Below, one piece after another: positions 41,781-50,316 of a DNA stretch of 64,000 bases. Source of the stretch: Prosthecobacter sp. SYSU 5D2 (GTDB lineage: Bacteria > Verrucomicrobiota > Verrucomicrobiia > Verrucomicrobiales > Verrucomicrobiaceae); NCBI RefSeq assembly GCF_039655865.1, contig NZ_JBBYXL010000006.1, positions 62,001 through 126,000 of the forward strand, read 5' to 3'. The number at the start of each line of letters is the position of its first letter. Positions within the stretch are counted from its first letter, which is position 1. A program made the position numbers and the translations under genes. The notes below the pieces were generated by a model. The model was not told the DNA's origin. It made no database searches and saw nothing but the letters and a program-made list of their open reading frames with translations.

Positions 41781-43829
41781 TCAGTTTCCGCGCTTGAACA
41801 GTTTGCGGAAGAAACCGCCCAGAGTCCGTTGTTCCTGAACTGGCGGAGGCTCCTCGGAGACGGCTCTCCGGGACTGGGGGGCGCTTGCCCCGCCTTCCAT
41901 CTCGCCTTCATCCACAGCGAGAGCCTGGGGGACATCCTTCATCGCAGCGACCAGGGGGTCATCGGTGGGGGCGCCTTCAAAGTACTTGGTGAAAACTTCG
42001 TTCACGATCGGGGCGGCGACGGCACCGCCGCTGACGGTTTCTCCGGGACGGCCTTCATACACGACGGCAAAGGCAAGCACGGGCTGGCTGGCAGGCAGGA
42101 AACCGGTGAACCAGGCGAGGTTCTGGTCCTTGGCGATGCGCCACTGGGCGGTCCCAGTCTTGCCGGCGATCTGGGCTTTCTTGATTCCTGCGGCCCGGCC
42201 GGTGCCGCCGCTGCCAGAGACGACCGCCACCATGCCTTTGATCACGGTATCGCGGTGAAGGGGGTCAAGATTGACCGCTCTGCGGGGCCGGGCTTCGGCT
42301 GCATCCACCACGATGCCGCCGATGGTCTGCACCTGCTTTACGAGCCGGGGCTGGGGCATGTTCACTCCGTCGCCGAGGGCTGCCATGGCCTGGCATGCCT
42401 GGAGGGGAGTCACCAGGACGGCACCCTGGCCGATGGCGATGTTGGCCAGTTCTCCGCCGAGAATCCGGTGGTCGGCATTGGTCGGCACGTTGCCTTTGGA
42501 TTCGGCCTTGATGGGGATCCCGGTGCGCTCTCCAAAACCCATTCGCAGCGCCATGTTGGTCACCGGATCGGCTCCCGCCGCCAGCGCCGCCTGGTAAAAC
42601 CAGGTGTTGCAGGACCGCTTGATGGCCGTGATGACGTTCATGTTCCCCTCGCTCGTCTTCGTGTTCCAGTTATGGAAATACCGGTCCCCCACGAGGTAGG
42701 AAATGCCACAATGGAAGGCGGTGGCCGCGGTCACCCGGCCACTCTCCAGGGCACCGAGGGCGGTGACGATTTTAAAGGTCGAGGCGGGAGGATACTCTCC
42801 ACGGAAGGCCCGAGCCAGAGTCGGCTGTCTGGGATCACTGGTGAGTTCCTCCCAGCGAGCCTGGCGGACTCCGGGGACAAAGTCATTGAGATCAAACCCG
42901 GGGTTGGAAGCCATGGCCAGGATGTCGCCATTGCGGATGTCCATGATGACCATGGCACCGCCGTTGCGGGCAGATTTCTTCAGCGCATTCTCGGCATACT
43001 TTTGAAGATTGTAATCCAGTGTGGTCACCACGGTGCGTCCGGGTGAAGGACGGCGAAGGACCTCATCGGCGAGAAGCTTGCCATCGGGATCAAAGAGGAG
43101 GTTGATCTCACCGGGGATGCCTTTCAGCCAGCTGTCAAAAGTCACTTCCAGGCCCTCACGCCCTTCCAGCTCTTCGAAAAGCTGGTCACCGTCTGCAATG
43201 GGTCCGAGGGGCAGGGGGCGGGTCTTGCCGGTATAACCAATGATGTGGCAGGCGCTGTCGTCCTTCGGATACTCGCGGATGTAGGCCGGCTGGAGCAGCA
43301 GCCCGTCATCCAGCAGCGGTCCCAGCAGCTTTTGCTGGTCGCTGGTGATCTCCACATTCAAGCCTTCCTCGATGGAAAAGACGAGGGGCAGCCAGCGGCG
43401 GTGTTCATAGTGGCTGAGCAGCCGGTCATCGGGCAGGGACCAGTTTTTCCCAAGCAGGCGGTTGGCCGCTTCGATCTTGCCTTTGGCAAACGCGAGGATT
43501 TTCTCCGGCGTTGCGTTTTCCATGAAGGGGTAGTTGAGAGCGAGGTAGCTGACGACCCGGTTGCTGGCAAAGGCGATGCCGTTGCGGTCCACGATCTGTC
43601 CGCGCGGAGCGGGAATGCTCAGGCGCATGGTGCGCGCCTCTTTTTGCGTGAGCAGCGTCGCGGAGAGGTCACCCTTGTTTTTGTCTTCGGGAGCGGACTT
43701 TGCAGCCATGTTTTCCACAGGCAGCGCCCTGGGGATGAAGGCATCCTGGGCCAGGACAGCGGCGCCAGATGAAAGCAGGCAGAAGCTGATTGCCAGCAAC
43801 GGCCAGGGACGATGAATCACAGTCTGCAT
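41781..43829 (-). CDS. Penicillin-binding protein 2-type transpeptidase
   Basis: A 682-residue class B PBP from the ATG at 43829. Dimerisation-domain text IPAPRGQIVDRNGIAFASN begins near 72. The transpeptidase motifs are S350-T-F-K, S406-C-N and K557-T-G-T. Class B PBPs cross-link peptidoglycan; the order and spacing fit PBP2 (MrdA), which works with RodA in elongation. The N-terminal hydrophobic stretch (PWPLLAISFCLLSSGAAVLAQ) ends in an AxA-like site and could be a cleaved signal peptide rather than the usual anchor. No rodA or mreB is adjacent. It lies 77 bp after ribE. Confidence 0.88.
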   Translation of the reverse strand: MQTVIHRPWPLLAISFCLLSSGAAVLAQDAFIPRALPVENMAAKSAPEDKNKGDLSATLLTQKEARTMRLSIPAPRGQIVDRNGIAFASNRVVSYLALNYPFMENATPEKILAFAKGKIEAANRLLGKNWSLPDDRLLSHYEHRRWLPLVFSIEEGLNVEITSDQQKLLGPLLDDGLLLQPAYIREYPKDDSACHIIGYTGKTRPLPLGPIADGDQLFEELEGREGLEVTFDSWLKGIPGEINLLFDPDGKLLADEVLRRPSPGRTVVTTLDYNLQKYAENALKKSARNGGAMVIMDIRNGDILAMASNPGFDLNDFVPGVRQARWEELTSDPRQPTLARAFRGEYPPASTFKIVTALGALESGRVTAATAFHCGISYLVGDRYFHNWNTKTSEGNMNVITAIKRSCNTWFYQAALAAGADPVTNMALRMGFGERTGIPIKAESKGNVPTNADHRILGGELANIAIGQGAVLVTPLQACQAMAALGDGVNMPQPRLVKQVQTIGGIVVDAAEARPRRAVNLDPLHRDTVIKGMVAVVSGSGGTGRAAGIKKAQIAGKTGTAQWRIAKDQNLAWFTGFLPASQPVLAFAVVYEGRPGETVSGGAVAAPIVNEVFTKYFEGAPTDDPLVAAMKDVPQALAVDEGEMEGGASAPQSRRAVSEEPPPVQEQRTLGGFFRKLFKRGN

Positions 43830-43906
43830 GATAAGGGGCTTACGTCTGGCACACAGGCGGGACGCCCCCCAAGATGCCGGGTCCCCCTCTTTCGTCAAGG
43901 TACACG

Positions 43907-44512
43907 TCATTTTCCCGTATGGGCCTGCATCAGATTTCGCACGTATTTGCCCAGCAGGTCAAACTCCACATTCATCCGCTGTCCTGCCGCTTTGTCCCGG
44001 AGGCTGGTGACTGCCAGAGTGTGCGGAATGATCCAGCAGACCACGCTGCTGCCGGACACCTCGGCGGCGGTGAGGGAGATGCCATCCAGGCAGATGGAGC
44101 CTTTGGGGATCACCAGGCCCGCGTGCTCGGCAGGCAGTTCTACCTCCAGCCGGTGGTCCTGGCCATGCTGGCTCCAGTCGAGGATTTTCACGGTGGCATC
44201 CACATGCCCTTGGACAAAGTGCCCGCCGAAACGAGCGTTCATGCTCATGGCCCGCTCCAGGTTGACCAGGCTGCCGGGTTGGAGATCCCCGAGGGAGGTG
44301 ACCTTGAGGGTCTGCATGAGCAGGTCGAAGCTGGCTGTCTCCGCCGCCACATCCCATTCGGTGACTGTCAGGCAGCAACCGTTCACGGCCACGCTTTCGC
44401 CTTCCGTCAGTTCAGCGGCCAGCGGACCCACGCGGAGGATCAGCCGCGCGCTGTCTCCCCTGGGTTCCAGGGCCAGGACAGAGCCTATACATTCGATAAG
44501 TCCGGTAAACAT
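43907..44512 (-). CDS. ribE: Riboflavin synthase, alpha chain
   Basis: A 201-residue lumazine-dismuting riboflavin synthase with its two homologous barrels: MFTGLIECIG and VNGCCLTVTEW in the first, ARFGGHFVQGHVD and CLDGISLTAAEV in the second. It joins two lumazines to form riboflavin. It is the first gene of the minus-strand run leading into the PBP2-type gene. No other rib gene and no FMN riboswitch were recognised upstream. Confidence 0.94.
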   Translation of the reverse strand: MFTGLIECIGSVLALEPRGDSARLILRVGPLAAELTEGESVAVNGCCLTVTEWDVAAETASFDLLMQTLKVTSLGDLQPGSLVNLERAMSMNARFGGHFVQGHVDATVKILDWSQHGQDHRLEVELPAEHAGLVIPKGSICLDGISLTAAEVSGSSVVCWIIPHTLAVTSLRDKAAGQRMNVEFDLLGKYVRNLMQAHTGK

Positions 44513-44897
44513 CCCCGTTTGCTACGCAGGAAAAGGAGAAGCTCAAATTTCAAATCACCGGGCTGAGTTTTTTAGCCTCCGCCGTGTTGAGTTTCTGGCA
44601 GGGCTTGATTCATCAAAATTCAAGTTTTGAAAACCACTAATGGTCACTAATAAACACTAATGATCCAAACAGTTTCTGAGGATTAGTTCCGCAGGGCGGG
44701 ATTAGTTGCCATTAGTGGTTTAAGAAATGCCTGCTATGGAGGGTGATGCGTATGCCGGGAGTGGGTTATGATGGTGATTGACTCACAGAGGACATTTCAT
44801 GCGCAAGCCCTGAATTTCTGGAGCTTTTTCCCATTTTTGCTTGTCGCCCTGACCGGGAATCCCCAAACTCACCGTACTCTTTTTCCTCTGACGCCCC
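44513..44897. other. Intergenic region with a fold-back repeat
   Basis: No gene is supported. The main feature is the fold-back element at 44631-44721. The rest, up to the start of the heparinase-like gene, is unremarkable. A short ORF around 44768 lacks coding character. Confidence 0.6.
44631..44721. repeat. Fold-back element of CACTAAT units
   Basis: AAACCACTAATGG (44631-44643) is exactly inverted at 44709-44721. Inside the left arm, CACTAAT recurs at a ~10-bp period (three units within 44635-44662). The right arm has GGATTAGTT-type units. The element lies 177 bp upstream of the heparinase-like gene. Confidence 0.8.
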
Positions 44898-47189
44898 ATG
44901 AACGCTGCTGTCCACCGTCCCCTTGCTGCACTTGTGCTCTCCCTGAGCCTCTCCTTGCCGGCCACCGCCGAGATGCGCGCCTGGAAAAACAAGGCGGGAG
45001 CCTCCATCGAGGCCGAGATGATCGCCGTGGATGTCACGGCGCGGACCATCACGATCAAGCGCGCTGACGGCCAGACTTTCACCATCCCGATTGAAACGCT
45101 GAGCGACGAGGACAAAGCCTTTGCGGCGGAGCAGTGGAAAAAAATGCAGGGGGCACCCGCCGCAGCCCCCGCGCCTGGCGCAACCGCTCCAGCTCCCACG
45201 GGCACTCCGGCTCCGGCGAAACCGGCCGCCGCCGCCAAGGCCTCCGCCCGGCCAGCACCGCCGCGCCCGGTCCTGACCATCACACCCGCCAATAAATTCA
45301 AGGTTCCCGCCACGGCCGACTATCTTAAAGGAGCTCTGCGCACCCGGCCCCGGCTCATTCACGCGGCTCCAGGCTGGGCCCAGCTTAAAGCGCTTCCGGC
45401 TGCCGATCCTGTGGCGGCCAAAATGATTGAGAATCTCAAAGCCGGGGGTGAAAAGCTCCTGGAGGCTCCGGAACTGGTGCGCATTTTTGGCGAGCAGGAC
45501 GGGCCCGTCACTCCGGCCTCCAAGGCCATGTTCCGGATGGCCTCGCTGGGCGTGCTGAACTTTGTGGATGGCGACCCGCGCTGGAAGGAACGCGGGGTCC
45601 GGGAGCTCATTGCCATCACGGATCCGGCGACCTTCCAAAACTGGTATGTGGATGAGCCTGCGGTGACCGCCGATTTCCTCATCGCCGCCTCCCTGGGTTA
45701 TGATTACTTCCGCGACGGCCTGAATGACAAGCAGGCCACGGACGCCCGCACCTACATGATCGAGAAAGGCATCGGCGCCCTGGCGGCCTTTCTGAAGGGA
45801 GAGCCCGTGCCTGAATCCGCCAAGGGCAAGGCTGCCGGCACCAGTGACAAGGGCAAAGCGCCCGCCAAGGCCGCCCCCAAAGGCGGCAAAGACACCGAGG
45901 AAGAGCCTGATGCCGAGCATATGTCCGCCGCCGCCGCGCTGATCCTCGCCGCCATCTGCCTGCACGATGAAGACCCCAGCGCCGCGAAACAGGCGGTGGA
46001 TGCGGCGGCCAAGGTCTTTGGCAAAGGCATGCTGCATTTTGCCCCCGCCGGCATCTGGCCGGAGGGCATGGAAGCCGGGGAGCACGTGCTGGATTACGCG
46101 ATCATGGTCATGCAGACGCTGCGGGCCAATGGCGGCAGCGATTTCGGTTTCAGTCTTGTCGAGGGCCTGCCGCAGGCCGGGCTGGCCCGGCTGCACCTCA
46201 TCGGTCCCAGCAACCAGCTCTTTAATTATGGGGATTCCCTCGGCACCACGCTCACCCGTCCGTGGGTGGCCACGTGGCTGGCCGGAGCGCACGGTAATAT
46301 GGGCACTCCGGCCCTTGCCGCCGGGGCGGTTCCCTCCGCCGACGCCGCCCTGCTCGGCACGGCCGGTCACTTCATGTATTACAATGCCCACGCCGCAGGC
46401 GACGGCATGGCCGACCGTCTGGATTATGGCGTTCCCGGCGGCTCCGTGGCCACGCTGCGCAGCGCCTGGGACAAGAGCGCCTTTTATCTGGCCGTCAAAG
46501 GCGGTGACAATGCCATCCCCACGGCCCAGCTCGACCTGGGCAGCTTCGTCCTGGAGGCGGGCGGCACCCGCTGGGGCATTGAACTCGGGGCGGAAAGCGA
46601 TCGTGCCCCCGGTTTTAAACCCGCCGCCGACCGCAGCAAACGCTACGCCCTTTACATCGAAGGCACGCCCGGCCAGAACACCGTGCAGATGGGCGGCAAC
46701 CAGGAGCTTGACGGCAAAGCGGCTGTCATGATCAGCCACTCCAGTCCTGAGCTGGGCATCACGGCGGTGGATCTGACCAAAGGGTATTCCAAATCCGCCA
46801 AGGATGTTTTTCGCGGGGCCATGATGGTCCGTGGGGCCAAGCCGTACCTCGTCCTCCAGGATGAAATGACCATCAAAAACACCACGCCCCTGGGCTGGGC
46901 CATGCACACCCGGGCGGAGGTCGCCGTGGATGGAGGCAAAGCCACCCTGACGGATAAGAAGGAGACGCTGCACGCCACGATCCTGTCTCCTGCCGGGGCC
47001 ACGTTCATTACCGAAGACCCGCCGGAGCCGCCGAGCGAGACGAGCAAGAAGCTCACGGGCATCAAGGTGCTGAAGGTCAACCTCGGCCCTGTGAAGGGTC
47101 CGCAGACGATTACGATCGCGTTTTCACTCGGGGAGCCTGCGCCTGCGGTGCCGGTGAAGCCGATTGCGGAGTGGGTGCCGAAGAAGTGA
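44898..47189 (+). CDS. SHD1-domain protein with degenerate heparinase II/III-like fold
   Basis: A 763-residue exported protein (signal MNAAVHRPLAALVLSLSLSLPATA). An SHD1-like domain comes first (about 22-80: WKNKAGASIEAEMIAVD, FTIPIETLSDEDKAF). A Pro/Ala-rich linker and an alpha-helical toroid (about 130-480) follow, containing a charged KGK/PAK insertion. A beta-sandwich follows with QLDLGSFVLEAGGTRWGIELG near 544-564, which matches the heparinase II/III core. In active lyases this motif begins with one or two His residues (H-x-H-x-D-x-G-S-F); here those positions hold no His. It may bind rather than cleave glycosaminoglycan-like chains. Confidence 0.72.
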   Translation: MNAAVHRPLAALVLSLSLSLPATAEMRAWKNKAGASIEAEMIAVDVTARTITIKRADGQTFTIPIETLSDEDKAFAAEQWKKMQGAPAAAPAPGATAPAPTGTPAPAKPAAAAKASARPAPPRPVLTITPANKFKVPATADYLKGALRTRPRLIHAAPGWAQLKALPAADPVAAKMIENLKAGGEKLLEAPELVRIFGEQDGPVTPASKAMFRMASLGVLNFVDGDPRWKERGVRELIAITDPATFQNWYVDEPAVTADFLIAASLGYDYFRDGLNDKQATDARTYMIEKGIGALAAFLKGEPVPESAKGKAAGTSDKGKAPAKAAPKGGKDTEEEPDAEHMSAAAALILAAICLHDEDPSAAKQAVDAAAKVFGKGMLHFAPAGIWPEGMEAGEHVLDYAIMVMQTLRANGGSDFGFSLVEGLPQAGLARLHLIGPSNQLFNYGDSLGTTLTRPWVATWLAGAHGNMGTPALAAGAVPSADAALLGTAGHFMYYNAHAAGDGMADRLDYGVPGGSVATLRSAWDKSAFYLAVKGGDNAIPTAQLDLGSFVLEAGGTRWGIELGAESDRAPGFKPAADRSKRYALYIEGTPGQNTVQMGGNQELDGKAAVMISHSSPELGITAVDLTKGYSKSAKDVFRGAMMVRGAKPYLVLQDEMTIKNTTPLGWAMHTRAEVAVDGGKATLTDKKETLHATILSPAGATFITEDPPEPPSETSKKLTGIKVLKVNLGPVKGPQTITIAFSLGEPAPAVPVKPIAEWVPKK

Positions 47190-47552
47190 GGGGGGGCTTA
47201 CGCGTGAAATGAGATCACCATTTTTAGCAGTGCCTTAAGTTACAGGATTTACATGATTAACAGGATGAACAGGATTTTTTTCAGATCCTGTCAATCATGT
47301 TCATCTTGTTAATCCTGTAGAATTGGGTGCCCTGTTTTTTCATGCGTAAGCCCTGGAGGGGGGGCGGGGGGGGAAGATTCCGGCACACAAGCTACGTTGT
47401 AAGGCGGAGAATTGCGGGTGGGTGTTTTTGGCGCTCCCAGCAGGTGGGTGGAGTGGAGATCCAGGCTTTTTAAGAATGGGAAGCCGACGGGTCGTCGGCG
47501 CTCCATGGGCTGGCCCGGCCTGCGTTGCTCACTCAGCTCAACGACTTCGTCG
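47190..47552. other. Intergenic region with repeats
   Basis: No gene is supported. It contains the fold-back element at 47241-47319, a poly-G patch near 47357-47370, and the 7-3-7 hairpin GCCGACG-GGT-CGTCGGC at 47483-47499 next to trmL. Confidence 0.6.
47241..47319. repeat. Fold-back element of 9-bp AACAGGATT units
   Basis: The left arm (47241-47275) is four 9-bp units related to TACAGGATT/AACAGGATG. The right arm (47285-47319) is their imperfect reverse complement. It lies 51 bp after the heparinase-like gene. Similar short-period CAGGAT repeats are widespread in environmental bacteria. Confidence 0.85.
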
Positions 47553-48011
47553 TCACACGCCGCCGCGCTGGCGGACGGCTTCGTAGAGGGTGATGGCGAC
47601 GGCGGTGGCGAGGTTGAGGCTGCGGGTTCCGAGCATGGGGATTTTGAGGACGGAGTCCGGTTTTTCGGCCATCAGGGCAGGGGGGATGCCGCGGGTCTCG
47701 GGGCCGAAGACGAGGTAGATCTCGGCCTCGGTGGCGAGATCGGCTTCCCAGTGGGGGCGGGTGCCCTGGACTTCGACGTAGTAAAAGCGGGCGTCGGAGG
47801 CGACCTCGGAGCGCATGGCGGCCCAGTCGGGCCAGACGCGTACATCCACCTCGGCCCAGTAGTCGAGGCCGCTGCGTTTCAGGTATTTGTCCTCAAGGCT
47901 GAATCCGAGGGGCTGAATCAGGTGCAGCCGCGCGCCGGTGGCCAGGCAGAGGCGGCCCACGGCCCCAGTGTTGTGCGGGATCTCCGGCTCATAAAGCACC
48001 ACATGCAGCAT
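47553..48011 (-). CDS. trmL: tRNA (cytidine/uridine-34 2'-O)-methyltransferase TrmL
   Basis: A 152-residue SPOUT methyltransferase. The family start is MLHVVLYEPEIPHNTGAVGRLC, followed by LHLIQPLGFSLEDKYLKRSGLDYW, LVFGPETRGIP (SAM knot) and IPMLGTRSLNLATAVAI. TrmL methylates the ribose of the wobble base in tRNA-Leu isoacceptors. Length equals that of E. coli TrmL. It stands alone among repeats. Confidence 0.93.
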   Translation of the reverse strand: MLHVVLYEPEIPHNTGAVGRLCLATGARLHLIQPLGFSLEDKYLKRSGLDYWAEVDVRVWPDWAAMRSEVASDARFYYVEVQGTRPHWEADLATEAEIYLVFGPETRGIPPALMAEKPDSVLKIPMLGTRSLNLATAVAITLYEAVRQRGGV

Positions 48012-48344
48012 AGCCTCATGTTTGCCGTGGCCTCACCCCAAAAGCAACTGCGACCGCACTTTCACGAGTGTGCCAAGCGCCTGAAATAGACTTCAACAAC
48101 CCTTTGAGGTCATCCACGTTCCACACGTTAAAAATGGTAACAATAGATTGATAATAAGCATGTATTAACTATTGAGAAACATGAATCCAGGTTCTCTCAA
48201 GCTTACCCATCTGCAACTGCCAGGATTTGGTATGATCGCCTGGTGGAATGGCAGCCGTGGGGCGTTGATTTGGGTTCCGCCGACATTCATGGAGTGAGGG
48301 CATTATGCCCTCAGGCAGGGGCGAGACGCCCCTACTCCTTGAGC
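48012..48344. other. Intergenic region with two stacked hairpins
   Basis: AT-rich stretch to about 48230, then GC-rich. GAGGGCA-TTA-TGCCCTC (48296-48312) and AGGGGCG-AGA-CGCCCCT (48317-48333) are consecutive perfect 7-3-7 hairpins followed by CTACTCCTTGAG. They lie just past the small gene's stop at 48345 and may terminate it. No other gene is seen. Confidence 0.7.
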
Positions 48345-48578
48345 TCAAGCCATGGCCGGTTGCGGGGACCTGAAAACTTTCGTGTTCGGGTGAGCTTCCA
48401 GGAGGTGCAGATGCTGCTGCACGCGTTCCAGGAGTTCGTCCGGACCTTCATCCTCCCGCTGCTCACGCAGTGCCCGTATCCCTGCCAGGCCCAGTGCATA
48501 CGGGTCCGCCTCAGGAAATCGCATCCGCAATCCTTCCAGTACGACCTGTTTATCAATGAGTTCGGCTGTGGTGCTCAT
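48345..48578 (-). CDS. Small hypothetical protein
   Basis: A 77-residue charged protein (MSTTAELIDKQVVLEGLRMRFPEAD, then GPDELLERVQQHLHLLEAHPN). No signal or membrane segment; I recognise no family. It is probably helical and could bind another protein. The upstream region lacks a Shine-Dalgarno site. The coding call rests on the balanced composition and the position of the two hairpins right after the stop. Confidence 0.5.
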   Translation of the reverse strand: MSTTAELIDKQVVLEGLRMRFPEADPYALGLAGIRALREQREDEGPDELLERVQQHLHLLEAHPNTKVFRSPQPAMA

Positions 48579-48880
48579 GAAAGCTGATTTAACTGGAAAA
48601 AGCGGCGTTAGACAATTAATTTTTTTACTAGAATAACTAGAAATTTACGTGTTTTAACCTATGCCGGAGAGTGGAAAATCTGGTCTTTTTAATGGTGTTT
48701 TTTGGTTGATGGGAGGGTGGAATCGTCGTTTTTGTATTGAATGGAGGCCCTACTGCTTGATCTTTTAGAGAGCTTAACTTTTGGTTGGGATCTCACAGAG
48801 ATTTAACTTTTGTCCGTTTTGGGTTCTTCCGTTTTAAAAATTTGGGTGGTGAGGTTTGTTTTTTTGAAGCGGTTGAGGTT

Positions 48881-49160
48881 GAGCAAGTTAGGTGTATATT
48901 TAACATCTATTAAGTAATTGAGGTGGATTGTTTCAGGGGGTGCGGAGGAAGGGGAGGAGTGGCGGCGATTGAAGTCGAGGGGCGAGGAGGGTGAGGGGGA
49001 GATGAGGGGGAGTCGGGCTGATGGGGCTACTCCTCCGGAGTAGGGGGTGGGTGGGAATACCGGGGTGCGTTACCGGAGGTCTGGCTCGCTGAGGCTCGCT
49101 TGACGCTCCGGCTATTCATGGGCAGCCCTGACGGGCTGGGGGGAGGGGCGGATGGGATCG
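48881..49160. repeat. Long direct repeat, copy 1
   Basis: Two homologous blocks, 48881-48940 and 49010-49160, match 49308-49366 and 49368-49520. Copy 1 carries an extra ~69-bp purine-rich segment (48941-49009). It contains the hairpin CTACTCC-TCC-GGAGTAG (49027-49043). Confidence 0.85.
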
Positions 49161-49190
49161 GCGGTGTTTGATAGAGGGGCGGGGGGCTAT

Positions 49191-49270
49191 GCCGACGGAT
49201 CGTCGGCGCTCCATGGACGTGGGGTGGGGAGTCAGGGGTTTGAGAGGGCTATGCCGACGGATGGTCGGTG
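49191..49270. repeat. GCCGACG hairpin repeat, two copies (a third at 47483)
   Basis: GCCGACG-GAT-CGTCGGC (49191-49207), followed by GCTCCATGG, and a decayed copy at 49253-49270. The same hairpin with loop GGT, also followed by GCTCCATGG, occurs at 47483-47508. Confidence 0.8.
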
Positions 49271-49307
49271 CATGTGAGGGGTTTGGTTTTTGGAAAAGGT
49301 TGTGAAT

Positions 49308-49520
49308 GAGCAAGTTGGCTTTATATTTAACATTTATTAAGTAATTGAGATGGATCGTTTCAGGGGTGAGTCGGGGCGATGGGGCTACTCGTTCGGAGTA
49401 GGGGGTAGGTGGGAATACCGGGGTGCTTTACCGGAGGTCTGGCTCGCTGAGGCTCGCCTGACGCTCCGGCTATTCACGGGTAGCCCTGACGGGCTGGGGG
49501 AGGAGGAGGGGCGGATGGGA
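49308..49520. repeat. Long direct repeat, copy 2
   Basis: Shorter version of the repeat at 48881-49160, about 90% identical by eye in the shared blocks. Its hairpin is CTACTCG-TTC-GGAGTAG (49385-49401). Confidence 0.85.
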
Positions 49521-49694
49521 CGGAGCGGCGGCGCTTGATGAAGCGGGGCGTTTGGCGGTGCGAGAGTTTTATGATTCCGTCCCGCCTGCGGGAAGGTACT
49601 CCGAACTCCGAACACGGGCGTTTGGGGTGCAAGGCTTACGGGGAGGAGACGGTGGGGTCCGTCGGCGGTGGAGGGGGGGGAGGGAACCTTCAGG

Positions 49695-49748
49695 GAAAGA
49701 GCGGTGATGCGCTTTGCGCTTTCACCCGCACTCCGGGACGCTTCGCGA
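49695..49748. repeat. 54-bp direct repeat, copy 1
   Basis: Starts GAAAGAGCGGTGATGCGC and ends GACGCTTCGCGA; differs from the copy at 50470-50523 at a single base by eye (T versus C). Confidence 0.88.
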
Positions 49749-49773
49749 GTTTGGGGGGCTTGGGTGGCATTCG

Positions 49774-50316
49774 TTATCTGTTAACCGGTTGGTTATGAAT
49801 GGTGGAGATTAGTTTTTCACGTAATTCGGAGGGGGTGTAGCTTTTTTGGGCATCCACTCTCAGGAGGGGTAAATGGGCGGATTTTAAGGCGGCCTCGACG
49901 AATCCGTCTCTGTCGGCCCGGTCTTTTTTCTGATGGCTGCGGTCGTCCAGCTCGATGGCCATGACGGGACTGAGGTCGTCTGACCGGCAGAGCAGGAAGT
50001 CTATGTGCTTGGCGCTGACACCATTGAAGGCGCGCTGCCAGTCGGGACGGCTCAGTCTGCCGGCAGGGGTGATGATGTCGGCCAGGCGCACTTTGAAGAC
50101 CAGGTAATGATGGGGGGGAAGGAGGGGCTGGAGCACGCCGAAAAAGGATCTCTCGGCAGGGGTTAAGAGCGCTTTCTGCTGCCGATACGCCACCTCCGGC
50201 CGACGGCGGCTGAGGAGCCGTTTCACGAGGATGAGGACGGCGACGATGACGAGCAGGGGCCAGGCTTGGGAAACTAACAGGGTGAGGGCGGATTCAGGGG
50301 GAAAGGAGGGAGGCAT
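49774..50316 (-). CDS. DUF2726 membrane-anchored protein (nuclease-like domain)
   Basis: A 180-residue protein with one N-terminal transmembrane helix (about 18-35, AWPLLVIVAVLILVKRLL). The soluble domain fits DUF2726: LTPAERSFFGVLQPLLPPHHYLVFKVRLAD, HIDFLLCRSDDLSPVMAIELDDRSHQKKDR, DAQKSYTPSELREKL. The D-x(n)-ELDD-x-SH layout is that of restriction-endonuclease-like folds, so nucleic-acid processing is possible; function is unproven. It sits between the two copies of the 54-bp repeat. Confidence 0.82.
   Translation of the reverse strand: MPPSFPPESALTLLVSQAWPLLVIVAVLILVKRLLSRRRPEVAYRQQKALLTPAERSFFGVLQPLLPPHHYLVFKVRLADIITPAGRLSRPDWQRAFNGVSAKHIDFLLCRSDDLSPVMAIELDDRSHQKKDRADRDGFVEAALKSAHLPLLRVDAQKSYTPSELREKLISTIHNQPVNR

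Larger units (their letters stand above)
48579..49773. other. Gene-poor, repeat-rich region
   Basis: About 1.2 kb without a supported gene. The first 350 bp are AT-rich. The rest contains a tandem duplication (48881-49160 and 49308-49520), several 7-3-7 hairpins and one copy of a 54-bp repeat (49695-49748). Short ORFs here fall inside the repeats and I do not call them. Confidence 0.7.

Noticed and set aside
49350..49538. Short plus-strand ORF in the duplicated block
   Set aside because: It lies inside a repeat whose other copy does not keep the frame.
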